Shown here: positions 40,901 through 47,468 of the stretch, in pieces
How positions within the stretch are numbered: position 1 is the first letter of the stretch
How the letters are laid out: each line of letters starts with the position of its first letter
Assembly: GCF_014207705.1 (NCBI RefSeq)
Contig: NZ_JACHIU010000001.1
Coordinates: 5,200,501 to 5,264,500 of the forward strand
Source of the DNA: Sphaerisporangium rubeum
GTDB taxonomy: Bacteria; Actinomycetota; Actinomycetes; Streptosporangiales; Streptosporangiaceae
DNA length: 64,000 bases
Direction: 5' to 3'
Notes under the pieces: model-generated
What the model saw: the letters and a program-made list of their open reading frames with translations, nothing else
Databases searched by the model: none
What the model was told of the DNA's origin: nothing
Made by a program: the position numbers and the translations under genes

Positions 40901-42031
40901 GGCTACGTCGCCGCACCGGACGGCGGACTGACCGCCGAGGACCCGGACGGCGGGTTCGCCGCGGCGTTCGCCACCCTTCCTCCCGAGGTGTGGGCCACGG
41001 CCAGGGCCGCGGACCTGGACCTGCGTGAACTGTTCAACCGCACAGCGTCCGACCAGCACGGCTTCGCCGACCGGGTGCGCGCGGAACTGACCGCCAGCGG
41101 TGTGCCGGTCCCCCGCGTGCCTGACCCGATGTTCCCGACCGTGCTGTGGGGGCCGGGGCCCGGCCAGATCACCGGTTCCACTCTCGGTGGTGTCGGCACC
41201 ACGGCCCCGGGGGATCCCGGTTCCGGTTTCGTGAAGAGCCGGCCGCCGGAGGCGGGCCCGGTCACCGAGGCGGAGATGCGTGCCGCGTGGGCCGAGGTGC
41301 GGCCGTCGGACATCGCCGGCGGGTACGCGGGTTCGTCCTTCCCGGACGGGGACCCGCTGCTGCGCGTCGACGTGCGCGGCCTGCCACGGCAGCACTACCG
41401 GCCCGTGGTCGGGGAACTCCCCGGCGACCTGATGGCGAGGACCGAACGCGCCTCAGGCACCGAGGCCGACCCGCACGTGCTGACCGTCGACCCCCGTGTC
41501 CCCGCCGACCATGTCACCCGCGCGATGCTCCACGAGGTCGGCCACTCCATCCGCGCGCTGAACGCCTCCGCGCCGGAGGCGCCGCAGCGGAACGCCTCCG
41601 GCACACAGGCGGCGCCGGAGGGCACCGGTCCCCGCCAGGGGGTGATCCGGCCGTCGCTGACGACCGGCGCGCCGGAGGCGGCCGAGGACGCCTGCGTGGC
41701 GGCACGGACGGACGAGTACCGGTACCTGTCGCGCCGGTGGACCGAGGCCGCGCCGGACGCGCGGCCGGAACTGCGGCGGCAACTGGAAGGGCTGGCCCGC
41801 GTCATCACCGCGCGCGGCCACGTCCCGCCGCCACCGCCGTGGGCCGCGCCGGACCCCGGGGAGTCCAGGGCCGACTTCTGGAACCGCATGCGCAAGCTCG
41901 CGAACACCACCGGGTGGGACCCTCCGGACGAGGAGGACTGCGCGTGCCCGCAGGACGGCCCGTGCCGGTGCGGACGCCGGCCGGCGCAGGCCCCCGCACC
42001 GGCACGGGCCGGCGGACGGGAGGAGGCGTGA
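31883..42031 (+). CDS. Giant T7SS toxin-like protein with C-terminal HEVGH motif
   Basis: This 3382-residue protein starts at a GTG inside the last 41-bp repeat; the exact start is uncertain. Residues 40-380 are an Ala-rich helical domain like the WXG/CpnT N-terminal region, with a hydrophobic stretch at 152-182. Residues 400-755 are a Pro/Thr/Gly/Ser linker with TPTGT repeats; near 965-1000 lie seven-residue AQPDQGA repeats; 1155-1265 is a coiled coil. From 1300 to 3000 five Gly/Ser-rich hairpin-like segments recur (about 1640, 1936, 2163, 2490, 2748). The C-terminal part has HEVGH (3217-3221), a zincin-type motif, and ends with Cys-x-Cys-x5-Cys-x-Cys (3353-3363). A 50-residue module near 1067-1120 recurs at 3271-3325. 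It overlaps or abuts the next gene, a candidate immunity gene. The toxin role is inferred. Confidence 0.85.
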   Translation: MDVTVTQSGTGPVDPNTTGGGGQPTIATGAGTTSDVTPAWGESLPGWADMLISLIVSGQSWPEASESGLWDLAKAHQALGNDLCTATGPVVDACVAVLKGWDVPASPEFLAEARRLLESEGSSVPAIGLRNLAYAQQANAFAQETQYSKISINVAFWVAVSAAAIALAAAFFTAGASTSALGPIAATARTVIGRILQRLAMVAGRGAATRLVATTAGRATLGRTVLANHFVREVIEEVGEEVFIDAYTQREQMRLGTRTGWDWRKTTAAGIGAAGGAVIGVKLASPLSRATGRVPGLRALGAAGGTAPGVGNAFARFPGRAVQTGLNNMAASPGGSFLANGLVYGQWSLPTGESLLGAALGGAGRTNTISPFNPDVATAALHPLTALNNATATAANADSYHSPPPTQAQAPDPTSSTPTTDPTTQAAPPPAANSTAGGPNTTGGGTGGGGGNSGGGTGNSTGNGGGNGTNGGTGNGNGHPTGPINNPSASGPPPAAPVPGNTPSGTSTAGNPTGSTTGTPPGQPGGTGTGDTPTSTAPPGSTPTSTPPTGTTPTGTTPTGTTPTGTTPTGTTPTGSTPPGTTPPTGPPSGGAPSGGAPSGSSATGGVPSGNPAAAGSPAGSGPVGGVPAGGVPAGAAPDGTAGSSGAVSSGGTAAGPTSSTPPGAATPPTPSGAAPATPPGAASPAPAGPPAVSGPAIGVPISPGTPPGTAPVSPAAQASGTGQAQTGTPGPSTAPDGNAPDGNAPDGNRVAGEDRALVARGGAVVDPRVVRVVDGVVSEVLPVVAPGALPLRDGTVRVRAEGRTTRVPADAVDRVRRRLASRVEDGVPRDRVRAEAAAWLGAAVARAEHRPPMEGALNALGDFTLAFPDTGALAVVVAQDVVGHRWDRLATYDLTDPARLLTSRSAPSPTPPPSGTDALLLGPLDRARQEIIQRIAALTSSSRPQTPPPQARPQTPPPQGGTRPDQRAAQPDQGAAQPDQGAAQPDQGAAQPDQAATRPGQGGSRPGQSAAHAGQSAARPGHGETAAPVHEGVRADQGGIRSDQGMVRRFLGAVNPLGPALGAFDAYVEMRYAEYRRLAAAWDAADAEGRVRRQGEMERLARVLEDDGQVAPVPPWAAGGVRTTTPASVPVPASTPDPARSVPADPDARRVDEVVARIGRVRETLAAAERGLQERSGINRERAAEARTEADKAKKLARGAAKAQDMGHGERRRRHRADRALQRLTADRFERIAKAYRVAAGRAAELEHAYADLAALLGTATPPTGGTTVAAALQAVEEAAGRYREAVARVRPLVEVLPAGVPHGVLPHMGGLTREVNALLEREGVAHRFTAEDLMWELRAEFRRMVTSDGAVLRAGDAEVRVRLRAGEAVEVAEPGMTASEMMVGRLPQGGGWVAATTARFLGAAFKVDPVALARLVPQVDPAWAQVRLLAKYAVLNGRWNRGHLTRTSGGAAEFVLPGQVTDNRGDATMYRMRVAYDVDLRVPGRRDPGRWTPALRVAESLPGDKAELDLWISHAHTEPPAGKQFRLTRAEPGARFPRHAVVAMDGLAALADETVAAIGRGGGGRPQVTLGPEARAQVRMVITEDLPGRLNEAVEGRHGLQRVISDNGRPVGYLRVRTTVRSVPVLVGNASTKQHQEWLGVGFSGANGSATATRSSGVAVTAGVRDPSDAEPGVKGIASLKARVFATVQRSVSRSDGLSSGGMAILPMVRRWMGHSNTHVLTLAHEVTFLALDHGEPHLPVRGGGTALVQSPEPDAARYGWPVDARAPRTANGVPVRNPDGTLVLRDDPADGTPPGRRRELPQWLRPGAGAPRGAGPVTVDLDPAEVERRQAQAEERLRRMGLLPELRPDGMPKLSRVPALREAQLTNMREVAEQLSPNALRTRIDQAAQDGVFFDLVRVRPGLSMEHVTVRVRLTATPDAGYVGVTTAEPHVSLNIGSSSASRSRDRSRGYSAGAGVAAGPPPGTTGRVWTGAEASVQGNWGRGAGWSASNTLNSVTLIESSGQTAVFATGYDLAIDVVRRDGRTEPLLTPGAAPVPARLLVPADLLPRRAADPAPDTQPTTMDMLRRATLLHLDAPGLLPAVMSVLPSSVRADAAAFHHVAAFANVRNLIANPAGLSSGYRTEVVVRPRAAGQTRATLTMEVAIGESTFAGDGDLVTGEIILALGGSSATLSAQRGAGGNASTGLGTRQADGSGGGLGVNGGVSGGRSHAVTHATTSGREQLTVETGRKNHYLMTAEIKVTGHEAGSSRPRKQTVSATVLYALPERDALLLYGESQMSLPLHQVADAVQRYLNGDLRLDPAMAVRVARRYVAEREAALTAGTPVGPLVARHTPETLFTTMADRIDPPSARSKDLADLLTRRRPRTEVTLPAHFRDSMALTTFETVDLAGPDGTPMEPFDAVMRAVAAVAPEAAGTDPVLWRAMFGDLAGENWWGKIDDMAASHGFEWALPVRVGPHRTDQVRITVRVGMGEGAVMLEGKNDEVVHISQQYAYRLRGRSASSSRSGGFGVSGDASGGGHGGNFGAGTDRGLTRSASGTEQRTLLQRAASFDGADRISHDVTVEIEVSREPLPPSRPPGRLTRPLHAATAMVTKALDGGSRRLRSLPPPVPAAGGPVRITLTGRAVRLVPDGLTAPARRAQGEPSRFPDPRQAPLPETYFTETTRAESLIDAVRERLAGRDLLGPQGVREHWVTVGQELAPMARTANFRLMTDPDGHHVLRLPVPGSYGEVVDVWVRARPSEPRLVVGPRAGVELGRVDRQERRYESAVERGRMLPLGVNGGLGQDASGTAESVSAGEQSGDRASSSGGNRNETSLFLKGSTVTAAFRVDFDVAFERRTVRGDGTERPGRRATLPAPVTGTAHLMMPAAEYEHMLRHLESAPAPSSGWDLGEDRPARRLPWRRAAAGTPHVLDEVLEAAGRTLGPDAAAGMEEVFRAVADEVRRRAAGRGPVSRIVSSGAADMVSLVTSSTAADLPLALTWARVLARELRAPVRITVDERGQVRGYVAAPDGGLTAEDPDGGFAAAFATLPPEVWATARAADLDLRELFNRTASDQHGFADRVRAELTASGVPVPRVPDPMFPTVLWGPGPGQITGSTLGGVGTTAPGDPGSGFVKSRPPEAGPVTEAEMRAAWAEVRPSDIAGGYAGSSFPDGDPLLRVDVRGLPRQHYRPVVGELPGDLMARTERASGTEADPHVLTVDPRVPADHVTRAMLHEVGHSIRALNASAPEAPQRNASGTQAAPEGTGPRQGVIRPSLTTGAPEAAEDACVAARTDEYRYLSRRWTEAAPDARPELRRQLEGLARVITARGHVPPPPPWAAPDPGESRADFWNRMRKLANTTGWDPPDEEDCACPQDGPCRCGRRPAQAPAPARAGGREEA

Positions 42032-42033
42032 CG

Positions 42034-42555
42034 GTGTTCCCTGTGGCGCGCACCAGGGACGAGGCGCATCTGTACCTGGACCTGCACCCCTGCGCGGCGT
42101 GCGGATCGGTGGACGTCACCTGGCAGGACGCGCTCGTGACGTCCGGCGGGTCGGCCGCCACCCGGTACTCGGGGATCTGTCCGGGGTGCGGCGCGGCCCG
42201 CGAGTACGTGTTCGCGTCGCCGCGCAGAGAGGTCGTCGCGGCCGGTTTCCCGGTGTTCGGCGGCCCGGAGCCGTCGCGGCTGCTGGACGCCGGCGAGTGG
42301 CTGTGGGTGGCGGACCTGACGGCGGGGAACGTCCCGGCCGGGGACCCGGTGGCGGCGCGGCGGGCCCTGGCCGTCGCCGCGGCGGCGGTCGAGGAGGTCG
42401 TGAAGTTCATCCCGCCGGGGGCCGACCGGGTGCCTGACGAGGCGTTCTGGTCCGACCGGGGCCGCAGGGTGCGCGCGGCGGAACCCGGCCGGTTCCAGGT
42501 GGACCGCCTGCTGGTCGTCCGCGACACCTACCGCGAACTCGGGTCACGGGGCTGA
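42034..42555 (+). CDS. Small zinc-ribbon protein, candidate immunity/accessory protein 1
   Basis: The 173-residue protein starts at GTG 42034, with GGAGG 7 nt upstream inside the end of the giant gene; a GTG at 42028 overlapping its stop is the alternative. Two CxxC pairs (HPCAACGS and GICPGCGA, about 16-50) suggest a bound zinc. The C-terminal half (RLLDAGEWLWV ... EEVVKFIPPGADRVPDEAFWSDRG) matches the next gene. I know no named family. Its position right after a toxin-like gene is where T7SS immunity genes usually lie. Confidence 0.72.
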   Translation: MFPVARTRDEAHLYLDLHPCAACGSVDVTWQDALVTSGGSAATRYSGICPGCGAAREYVFASPRREVVAAGFPVFGGPEPSRLLDAGEWLWVADLTAGNVPAGDPVAARRALAVAAAAVEEVVKFIPPGADRVPDEAFWSDRGRRVRAAEPGRFQVDRLLVVRDTYRELGSRG

Positions 42556-42635
42556 CCGCCGCCGCACCCGGATAAGGTCGGCAACGACGCCGCGCCGGGC
42601 CGGTGCGGCGGCCGGGACGCGAAAGGAGCGCCGCG

Positions 42636-43274
42636 TTGACGTTGCCTCTGGCCAGAACACTCGTGGAGGCCTACCTGTACATCGAGGTGACCGCGGTGGC
42701 CCTGCGAGCGGCGGAAGGCGGCGAGCAGAGCGGGGACGGCGGGGACGGCGATGGCGCGGCCACGTTCAAGGACTACGAGGCCTGCACCACCCTGGCCGAG
42801 AGCCGTGAGGCGTGGACGGTGCGGTTCGACGGCCACAAGATGGGCCTGCCGCTGCGCCTCGTCGTCGTGGTGCCGTACCGCACGGAGTTCGCCGCGCGCC
42901 GTGAAGGCGTCCGGTTCGGCCACGGCCCCTCCGAGGTGATCGACGCCGGCCAGTGGCGGGTGATCAGCGGCGGCTACGCGCGCCAGGCGCTCCGCGAGGA
43001 CCTGCTGTTCGCCAAGGACCCCACCGACGCGGCCCGCTACCAGGGTGTCGTCCAGGGCTGGGAGTCCGCGAGGGACGCCGCCGCCGAGGTGGCCAAGTTC
43101 CTCCCCGAGGAAGGCGACGAGATCCCCGGCGAGGCGTTCTGGACCGACATGGGCCGCGCGGCGCGCCGCGACGACCCCGAGTGGTTCACCCGCGAGGGTG
43201 TCGCCGAGGCCGTGGCGTTCTTCCAGGAGGCCCTGGACGACTTCGTCGCCGCGCACCCCGGCCACCGCGCCTGA
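42636..43274 (+). CDS. Paralogue of preceding gene, candidate immunity/accessory protein 2
   Basis: The 212-residue protein starts at TTG 42636, with AGGAG 7 nt upstream. The shared region reads EVIDAGQWRVISGGY ... AAEVAKFLPEEGDEIPGEAFWTDMG, clearly related to the preceding protein, but the CxxC pairs are absent (only one Cys, in DYEACTT). A 15-residue acidic Gly loop (GDGGDGDG) follows the first helix. Tandem related genes after a polymorphic toxin are typical of immunity arrays; the function is not proven. It converges on eccC, and the two 3' ends share a duplicated 38-bp sequence. Confidence 0.7.
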   Translation: MTLPLARTLVEAYLYIEVTAVALRAAEGGEQSGDGGDGDGAATFKDYEACTTLAESREAWTVRFDGHKMGLPLRLVVVVPYRTEFAARREGVRFGHGPSEVIDAGQWRVISGGYARQALREDLLFAKDPTDAARYQGVVQGWESARDAAAEVAKFLPEEGDEIPGEAFWTDMGRAARRDDPEWFTREGVAEAVAFFQEALDDFVAAHPGHRA

Positions 43275-43342
43275 CGCTCACCGCTCCGCCGGGGTCTCCG
43301 GCCGCCGCGCCTGACGCTCATCGCTCAACGGGGGTCTCCGGC
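43265..43342. repeat. 38-bp direct duplication at the convergent gene ends
   Basis: Copies at 43265-43302 and 43305-43342 match in 34 of 38 bases, with the common start CCGCGCCTGACGCTCA and end GGGGTCTCCGGC. The first copy contains the stop of the 42636 gene; the second contains the eccC stop on the other strand. The two genes thus end in a local duplication, leaving a 43-bp gap and no room for a normal terminator. Confidence 0.75.
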
Positions 43343-46300
43343 GGCAGGAAGGCGGTCTGCACGAGCCGCGAGCCGTACCGGCGGTCCACGTAGTAGGCGC
43401 GGCCCGGTGGCAGCGCGTGCGGCCGGACACCGAACAGGACACCTTCGTCGCGGTCCCCCGAGAGGATGACGGCGGGGCTCGCCATGTCCTTCAGGCGCTG
43501 CATGACCGGGTCGAACATGCCGCGGCCCGCGCCACCCATCGCGCGGGACAGCACCAGGTGCATGCCGATGTCACGGGCCTGCGGCAGCAGGTCGAGCAGC
43601 GGCGCCAGCGGGTTGGCGCCGGTGGCGACCAGGTCGTAGTCGTCGACCACGAAGTACAGGTCGGCGCCTTTCCACCAGGACCGCGACCGTAGCTGGTCGG
43701 GGGTCAGGTCGGCCGGTGGCAGCCGTTCCACCAGGGCCTGCCTGGCCTCGGCGACCATCTCGGCGGCGGTGGTGCTCGAGGCGGCGTACCCGATGCGGTG
43801 CTCGGTGTAGGCCGCGTCGAGCAGGGACCGGCGGTAGTCGATGACGACGAGCCTGGCCTGCGCGGGTGCGTGCCGCGCGACGACGCCTTCCGCGACCAGC
43901 CGCAGCAGGTTCGACTTGCCGCTCTCGGTGTCCCCGATGACGGTGAGATGGGGGTCGGTGCCGAAGTCGGCGAACACCGGCGACAAGGTGGCCTCGTCGA
44001 TGCCGAGCGGGATGCGCGGCCCCGTCTGCTCGGGTCCCGGCAGCGCGTCCGCCGGCAGGACGGCGGGAAGCAGCCGTACGCGTGGGGCCGGTGTGCCGTG
44101 CCACGCCTCGCGTACGCCGTCCACCAGGGCCCGCACGCCGACGGTGAGGTCGTCGGCCTGCCGCACGCCGTCGATGCGGGGCAGCGCGCCGAGGAAATGG
44201 TGGCCGTCCCTGGTGAGTCCCCGGCCCGGCACGCCTTCGGGGACCCCGAGCGCGGCCTTGCGGTTCACCTCGGACTCGTACACGTCGCCGAGCCGCAGTT
44301 CCAGCCGGGACCCGAACAGGTCGCGGATGCCGGGCCGGAACTCCGACCACTTGTTGGTCGCCGCCACCACGTGGACGCCGTACCCGAGGCCCCTGGCCGC
44401 GAGGTCGGTGATGACCGGCTCAAGGGAGTCGAACTCCTGCCGCACGGTGAGCCATCCGTCCACGACGAGGAACACGTCGCCGTACCCGTCCCCCGGCAGT
44501 GTGCCGTCGGCGACCTGACGCCGGTAGGCGGCGAACGAGTCCACACCGTGCTCGGCGAACTGCTGTTCCCGCCGCCGCAGCAGCCCGGTGACCTCGGCGA
44601 CGGTGCGGCGCACCCGGTCGGCGTCCAGGCGGTTGGCGACCCCGCCGACGTGCGGCAGGCCCTCCAGCGACGCGAGCGTGCCGCCGCCGAAGTCCAGGCA
44701 GTAGAACTGCGCCTCCTGCGGGGTGTGGGTGAGCGCGAGCCCGGTGACGAGGGTGCGCAGCAGGGTGCTCTTGCCGCTCTGCGGCGCGCCGGCGACCGCG
44801 AGGTGACCCGCCGCGCCGGACAGGTCGACGCCGAGCGGGTCGCGCCGCTGCTCGAACGGCCGGTCCACGACGCCGAGCACCGCGCGCAGCTTGCCGCGTC
44901 CGGCCCAGCCGGCCGTGGTGAGGCCGTACTCGGGGGTGATGCTGAGCGGCGGAAGCAGGTGGCTCAGGGTCAGCGGCTCGGCCAGCGGCGGCAGCCAGAT
45001 GCGGTGCGCCGGCGGGCCGTACCCGGCGAACTGCCGCACCATGACGTCGAGCAGGCTGTCCCGGCCGGCCGGGACGGCCGCGGGTTCCGGCTCGGCCGGG
45101 CCAGGCGTGACCGGCACAGGCACATAGGCGGGGCCGAACGGCACGACCTGCCGCCGTTCCGGCGTGGTGCGGCGTTCCCTGCGGGACTCCGGAGCGAACG
45201 GCCCGGAGACGTAGGCGGCCTTGAAGCGCGTCATGCCGCTGGTGTCGAACTTCAGGTACCCGTTGCCTGGCGCGGACGGCAGTTCGTAGGCGTCGGCGGC
45301 GCCGAGCACGACCCGGCTCTCCATCGCCGAGAACGTGCGCAGGCCGACGCGGTACGACAGGTGCGTGTCCAGGCCGCGCAGCCGTCCCTCCTCCAGGCGC
45401 TGCGAGGCGAGCAGCAGGTGGACGCCGAGGGACCGGCCGAGGCGGCCGATCATGACGAACAGGTCGATGAACTCGGGTTTGGCCGACAGCAGCTCGCTGA
45501 ACTCGTCGAGCACCACGAACAGCGTCGGCAGCGGCCGCAGGTCGGCCCCCTGTTCCCTGGCGCGTTCGTAGTCGCGCAGCGAGGCGTGGTTGCCGGACGC
45601 GCGCAGCAGTTCCTGCCTGCGGACCATCTCGCCGTGCAGCGCGTCGTACATGCGGTCCACCAGGGGAAGCTCGTCCTCCAGGTTGGTGATCACCGCGGAG
45701 ACGTGCGGCAGCGACTCAAGACCGAGGAACGTGGCGCCGCCCTTGAAGTCGACGAGCACGAAGTTGAGCGTCTCGGACGAGTGCGTGGTGGCGAGACCCA
45801 GCACCAGTGTGCGCAGCAGTTCGCTCTTGCCGGACCCGGTGGCGCCGATGATCAGCCCGTGCGGCCCCATGCCGCCCTGCGCCGACTCCTTGATGTCCAG
45901 CTCCACGACCCGGCCGTCGGCGCCGAGCCCGATGGGGACGCGCAGCCGGTTGCGCGGCGCGCGGGGCCGCCACAACGCGGGGACGTCGAGACGGCGCGGG
46001 TCCGGCACGCCGAGCAGGTCGGTCAGGGTCATGTCGGTGGCGAGCACGTCCTGGCCCTCGCCGCCTTTGGCCGGGGACGCGCGCAGTGGCGCGAGCTGGC
46101 GGGCCAGGCCGTCGGCCAGCAGGTACGACGCGCGGTCGGGCCGGCCGAGGCCGGTGACGATCTCCTTGCCGGCGTGGTCGAGCTGTACGCGGCTGAACCG
46201 GTCCGGCAGCACCTCCAGCCGCAGGGTGAGCGCCTCCTCGGCGGGGGACGCCGAGCCGCTGAGGTCGATGAGCGTGACCCCCTGGATGGCGTCGGCGCCG

Positions 46301-47292
46301 AGCGGCGAGTCCTGCGGGACGTACCCGCCGTCGAGGATCACCACGTGGTACGGCAGCGACTCAGGGGAGGGGCCGGGCCGGAACCGGCCGCGGTCCTTCA
46401 GCTCGGCGCCGAGCAGGCGGTCGAGGTCACGCAGGTCGTCGGCCATGAGCCGCACGGGACCGGCGGCGTCGCTCTCCTCCGGGTGCAGCGCGTGCGGCAG
46501 CCATTTCACCCAGTCCCACTGGGACATCCACTCCTTGCCGGCGCACACGGCGACGCGCATGTCCTCGGGAGAGTGGAAGGCCGCGATCTGGCAGATCAGC
46601 GCACGGGTGAGGTCGCGCACGGCCGCCGGGTCGCCGGTCGGCACGATGCGCGCGAACGAGTGGAGCGCCAGGGCGATCGGCAGGTCCGCCACGGTGGAGT
46701 GGGTGCGCACGAAGCGGCGCAGCGCGCCGGCGGACATGGCGTCGAGGTCCTCGACCGGCTTGGACTCCGGCGGGACGAGCTGGACGGCGAGCGCCTGCGT
46801 CCCCGTGCCGGCCCGTACGGTCGCGAAGTCGCCGTCCCTCGGCCGCCGTTCCCACAGCCGCGGACCCATGACGACGGCCCACAGCGCCTCGGGGTCGGGG
46901 CCGTTCCAGGTCAGCGCCTCACGTTGCTGCCGCGCGGCTCTGCGCACCTTCTTGCGGGTCTGGGACAGGTAGCGGAAGTAGTCGCGGCGCAGCCCGTTGA
47001 GCCGCGACTTGCGTTCCCCCGCGGCCCGTCCCATCTGGCTGAGGCTCATGCCGACCATGGACAGCGCGAACATGCCTCCGGCGACGTACATGATGGGGCT
47101 TCCCGCGCCGCCGCCGGTGAACATCAGCGCCATCGCCGCGCCGCCGGCGGCCATCGGCATGAAGGTCAGCACCTGCGTGAAGCCCGCCGACGTGGTCTCG
47201 GGGATCTCCGGCGGGGACTCCAGCACGATCTCCCCTCGCGGCGGCGCCGGCGGTGGCCTGCGTTCCCCGCGCCGCACCACGACGATCCCCAC
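43318..47292 (-). CDS. eccC: T7SS ATPase EccC (fused Ca-Cb form)
   Basis: This 1324-residue motor of the T7SS recognises Esx substrates and powers export. Two membrane helices lie near residues 37-59 and 66-84, followed by a DUF and three FtsK/SpoIIIE-like ATPase domains with Walker A sites GATGSGKSELL (about 481), GAPQSGKSTLL (about 834) and GDTESGKSNLL (about 1119). Domain 1 has a full Walker B (VVLDEFSELL); domain 2 has LVVDGW, degenerate as usual. The GTG at 47292 has a GAGGAGGGGAG site. It is divergent from eccD across 176 bp, with a TACGGT -10-like box (47330-47325). Confidence 0.96.
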   Translation of the reverse strand: MGIVVVRRGERRPPPAPPRGEIVLESPPEIPETTSAGFTQVLTFMPMAAGGAAMALMFTGGGAGSPIMYVAGGMFALSMVGMSLSQMGRAAGERKSRLNGLRRDYFRYLSQTRKKVRRAARQQREALTWNGPDPEALWAVVMGPRLWERRPRDGDFATVRAGTGTQALAVQLVPPESKPVEDLDAMSAGALRRFVRTHSTVADLPIALALHSFARIVPTGDPAAVRDLTRALICQIAAFHSPEDMRVAVCAGKEWMSQWDWVKWLPHALHPEESDAAGPVRLMADDLRDLDRLLGAELKDRGRFRPGPSPESLPYHVVILDGGYVPQDSPLGADAIQGVTLIDLSGSASPAEEALTLRLEVLPDRFSRVQLDHAGKEIVTGLGRPDRASYLLADGLARQLAPLRASPAKGGEGQDVLATDMTLTDLLGVPDPRRLDVPALWRPRAPRNRLRVPIGLGADGRVVELDIKESAQGGMGPHGLIIGATGSGKSELLRTLVLGLATTHSSETLNFVLVDFKGGATFLGLESLPHVSAVITNLEDELPLVDRMYDALHGEMVRRQELLRASGNHASLRDYERAREQGADLRPLPTLFVVLDEFSELLSAKPEFIDLFVMIGRLGRSLGVHLLLASQRLEEGRLRGLDTHLSYRVGLRTFSAMESRVVLGAADAYELPSAPGNGYLKFDTSGMTRFKAAYVSGPFAPESRRERRTTPERRQVVPFGPAYVPVPVTPGPAEPEPAAVPAGRDSLLDVMVRQFAGYGPPAHRIWLPPLAEPLTLSHLLPPLSITPEYGLTTAGWAGRGKLRAVLGVVDRPFEQRRDPLGVDLSGAAGHLAVAGAPQSGKSTLLRTLVTGLALTHTPQEAQFYCLDFGGGTLASLEGLPHVGGVANRLDADRVRRTVAEVTGLLRRREQQFAEHGVDSFAAYRRQVADGTLPGDGYGDVFLVVDGWLTVRQEFDSLEPVITDLAARGLGYGVHVVAATNKWSEFRPGIRDLFGSRLELRLGDVYESEVNRKAALGVPEGVPGRGLTRDGHHFLGALPRIDGVRQADDLTVGVRALVDGVREAWHGTPAPRVRLLPAVLPADALPGPEQTGPRIPLGIDEATLSPVFADFGTDPHLTVIGDTESGKSNLLRLVAEGVVARHAPAQARLVVIDYRRSLLDAAYTEHRIGYAASSTTAAEMVAEARQALVERLPPADLTPDQLRSRSWWKGADLYFVVDDYDLVATGANPLAPLLDLLPQARDIGMHLVLSRAMGGAGRGMFDPVMQRLKDMASPAVILSGDRDEGVLFGVRPHALPPGRAYYVDRRYGSRLVQTAFLPPETPVER

Positions 47293-47455
47293 GCCACTCC
47301 CCTCCTCGCCGGCCCGACCCGTTCACCGTAGCGAAAGCCACACCCCCATCTCCGGATAAAACTCACATGCCTCTCGAATCCCCTACCTGATCCGCCTTCA
47401 CCGGCATCACACCAGAAACCCCCTTATGTCCCGGCACCCCGCACCAACCGGCCGC

Positions 47456-47461
47456 TACGGT
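47456..47461 (+). promoter_or_regulatory. Candidate -10 box of leaderless eccD promoter
   Basis: TACGGT ends 7 nt before the GTG of eccD and no Shine-Dalgarno sequence precedes that GTG. The transcript would begin at the start codon. The same spacing is seen at ureA, the leuA leader, the SseB-like and HIT genes. Confidence 0.45.
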
Positions 47462-47468
47462 ATTCCGC

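Noticed and set aside
43798-47331. 1177-codon plus-strand frame
   Set aside because: Antisense shadow of eccC, whose three ATPase domains are unmistakable.
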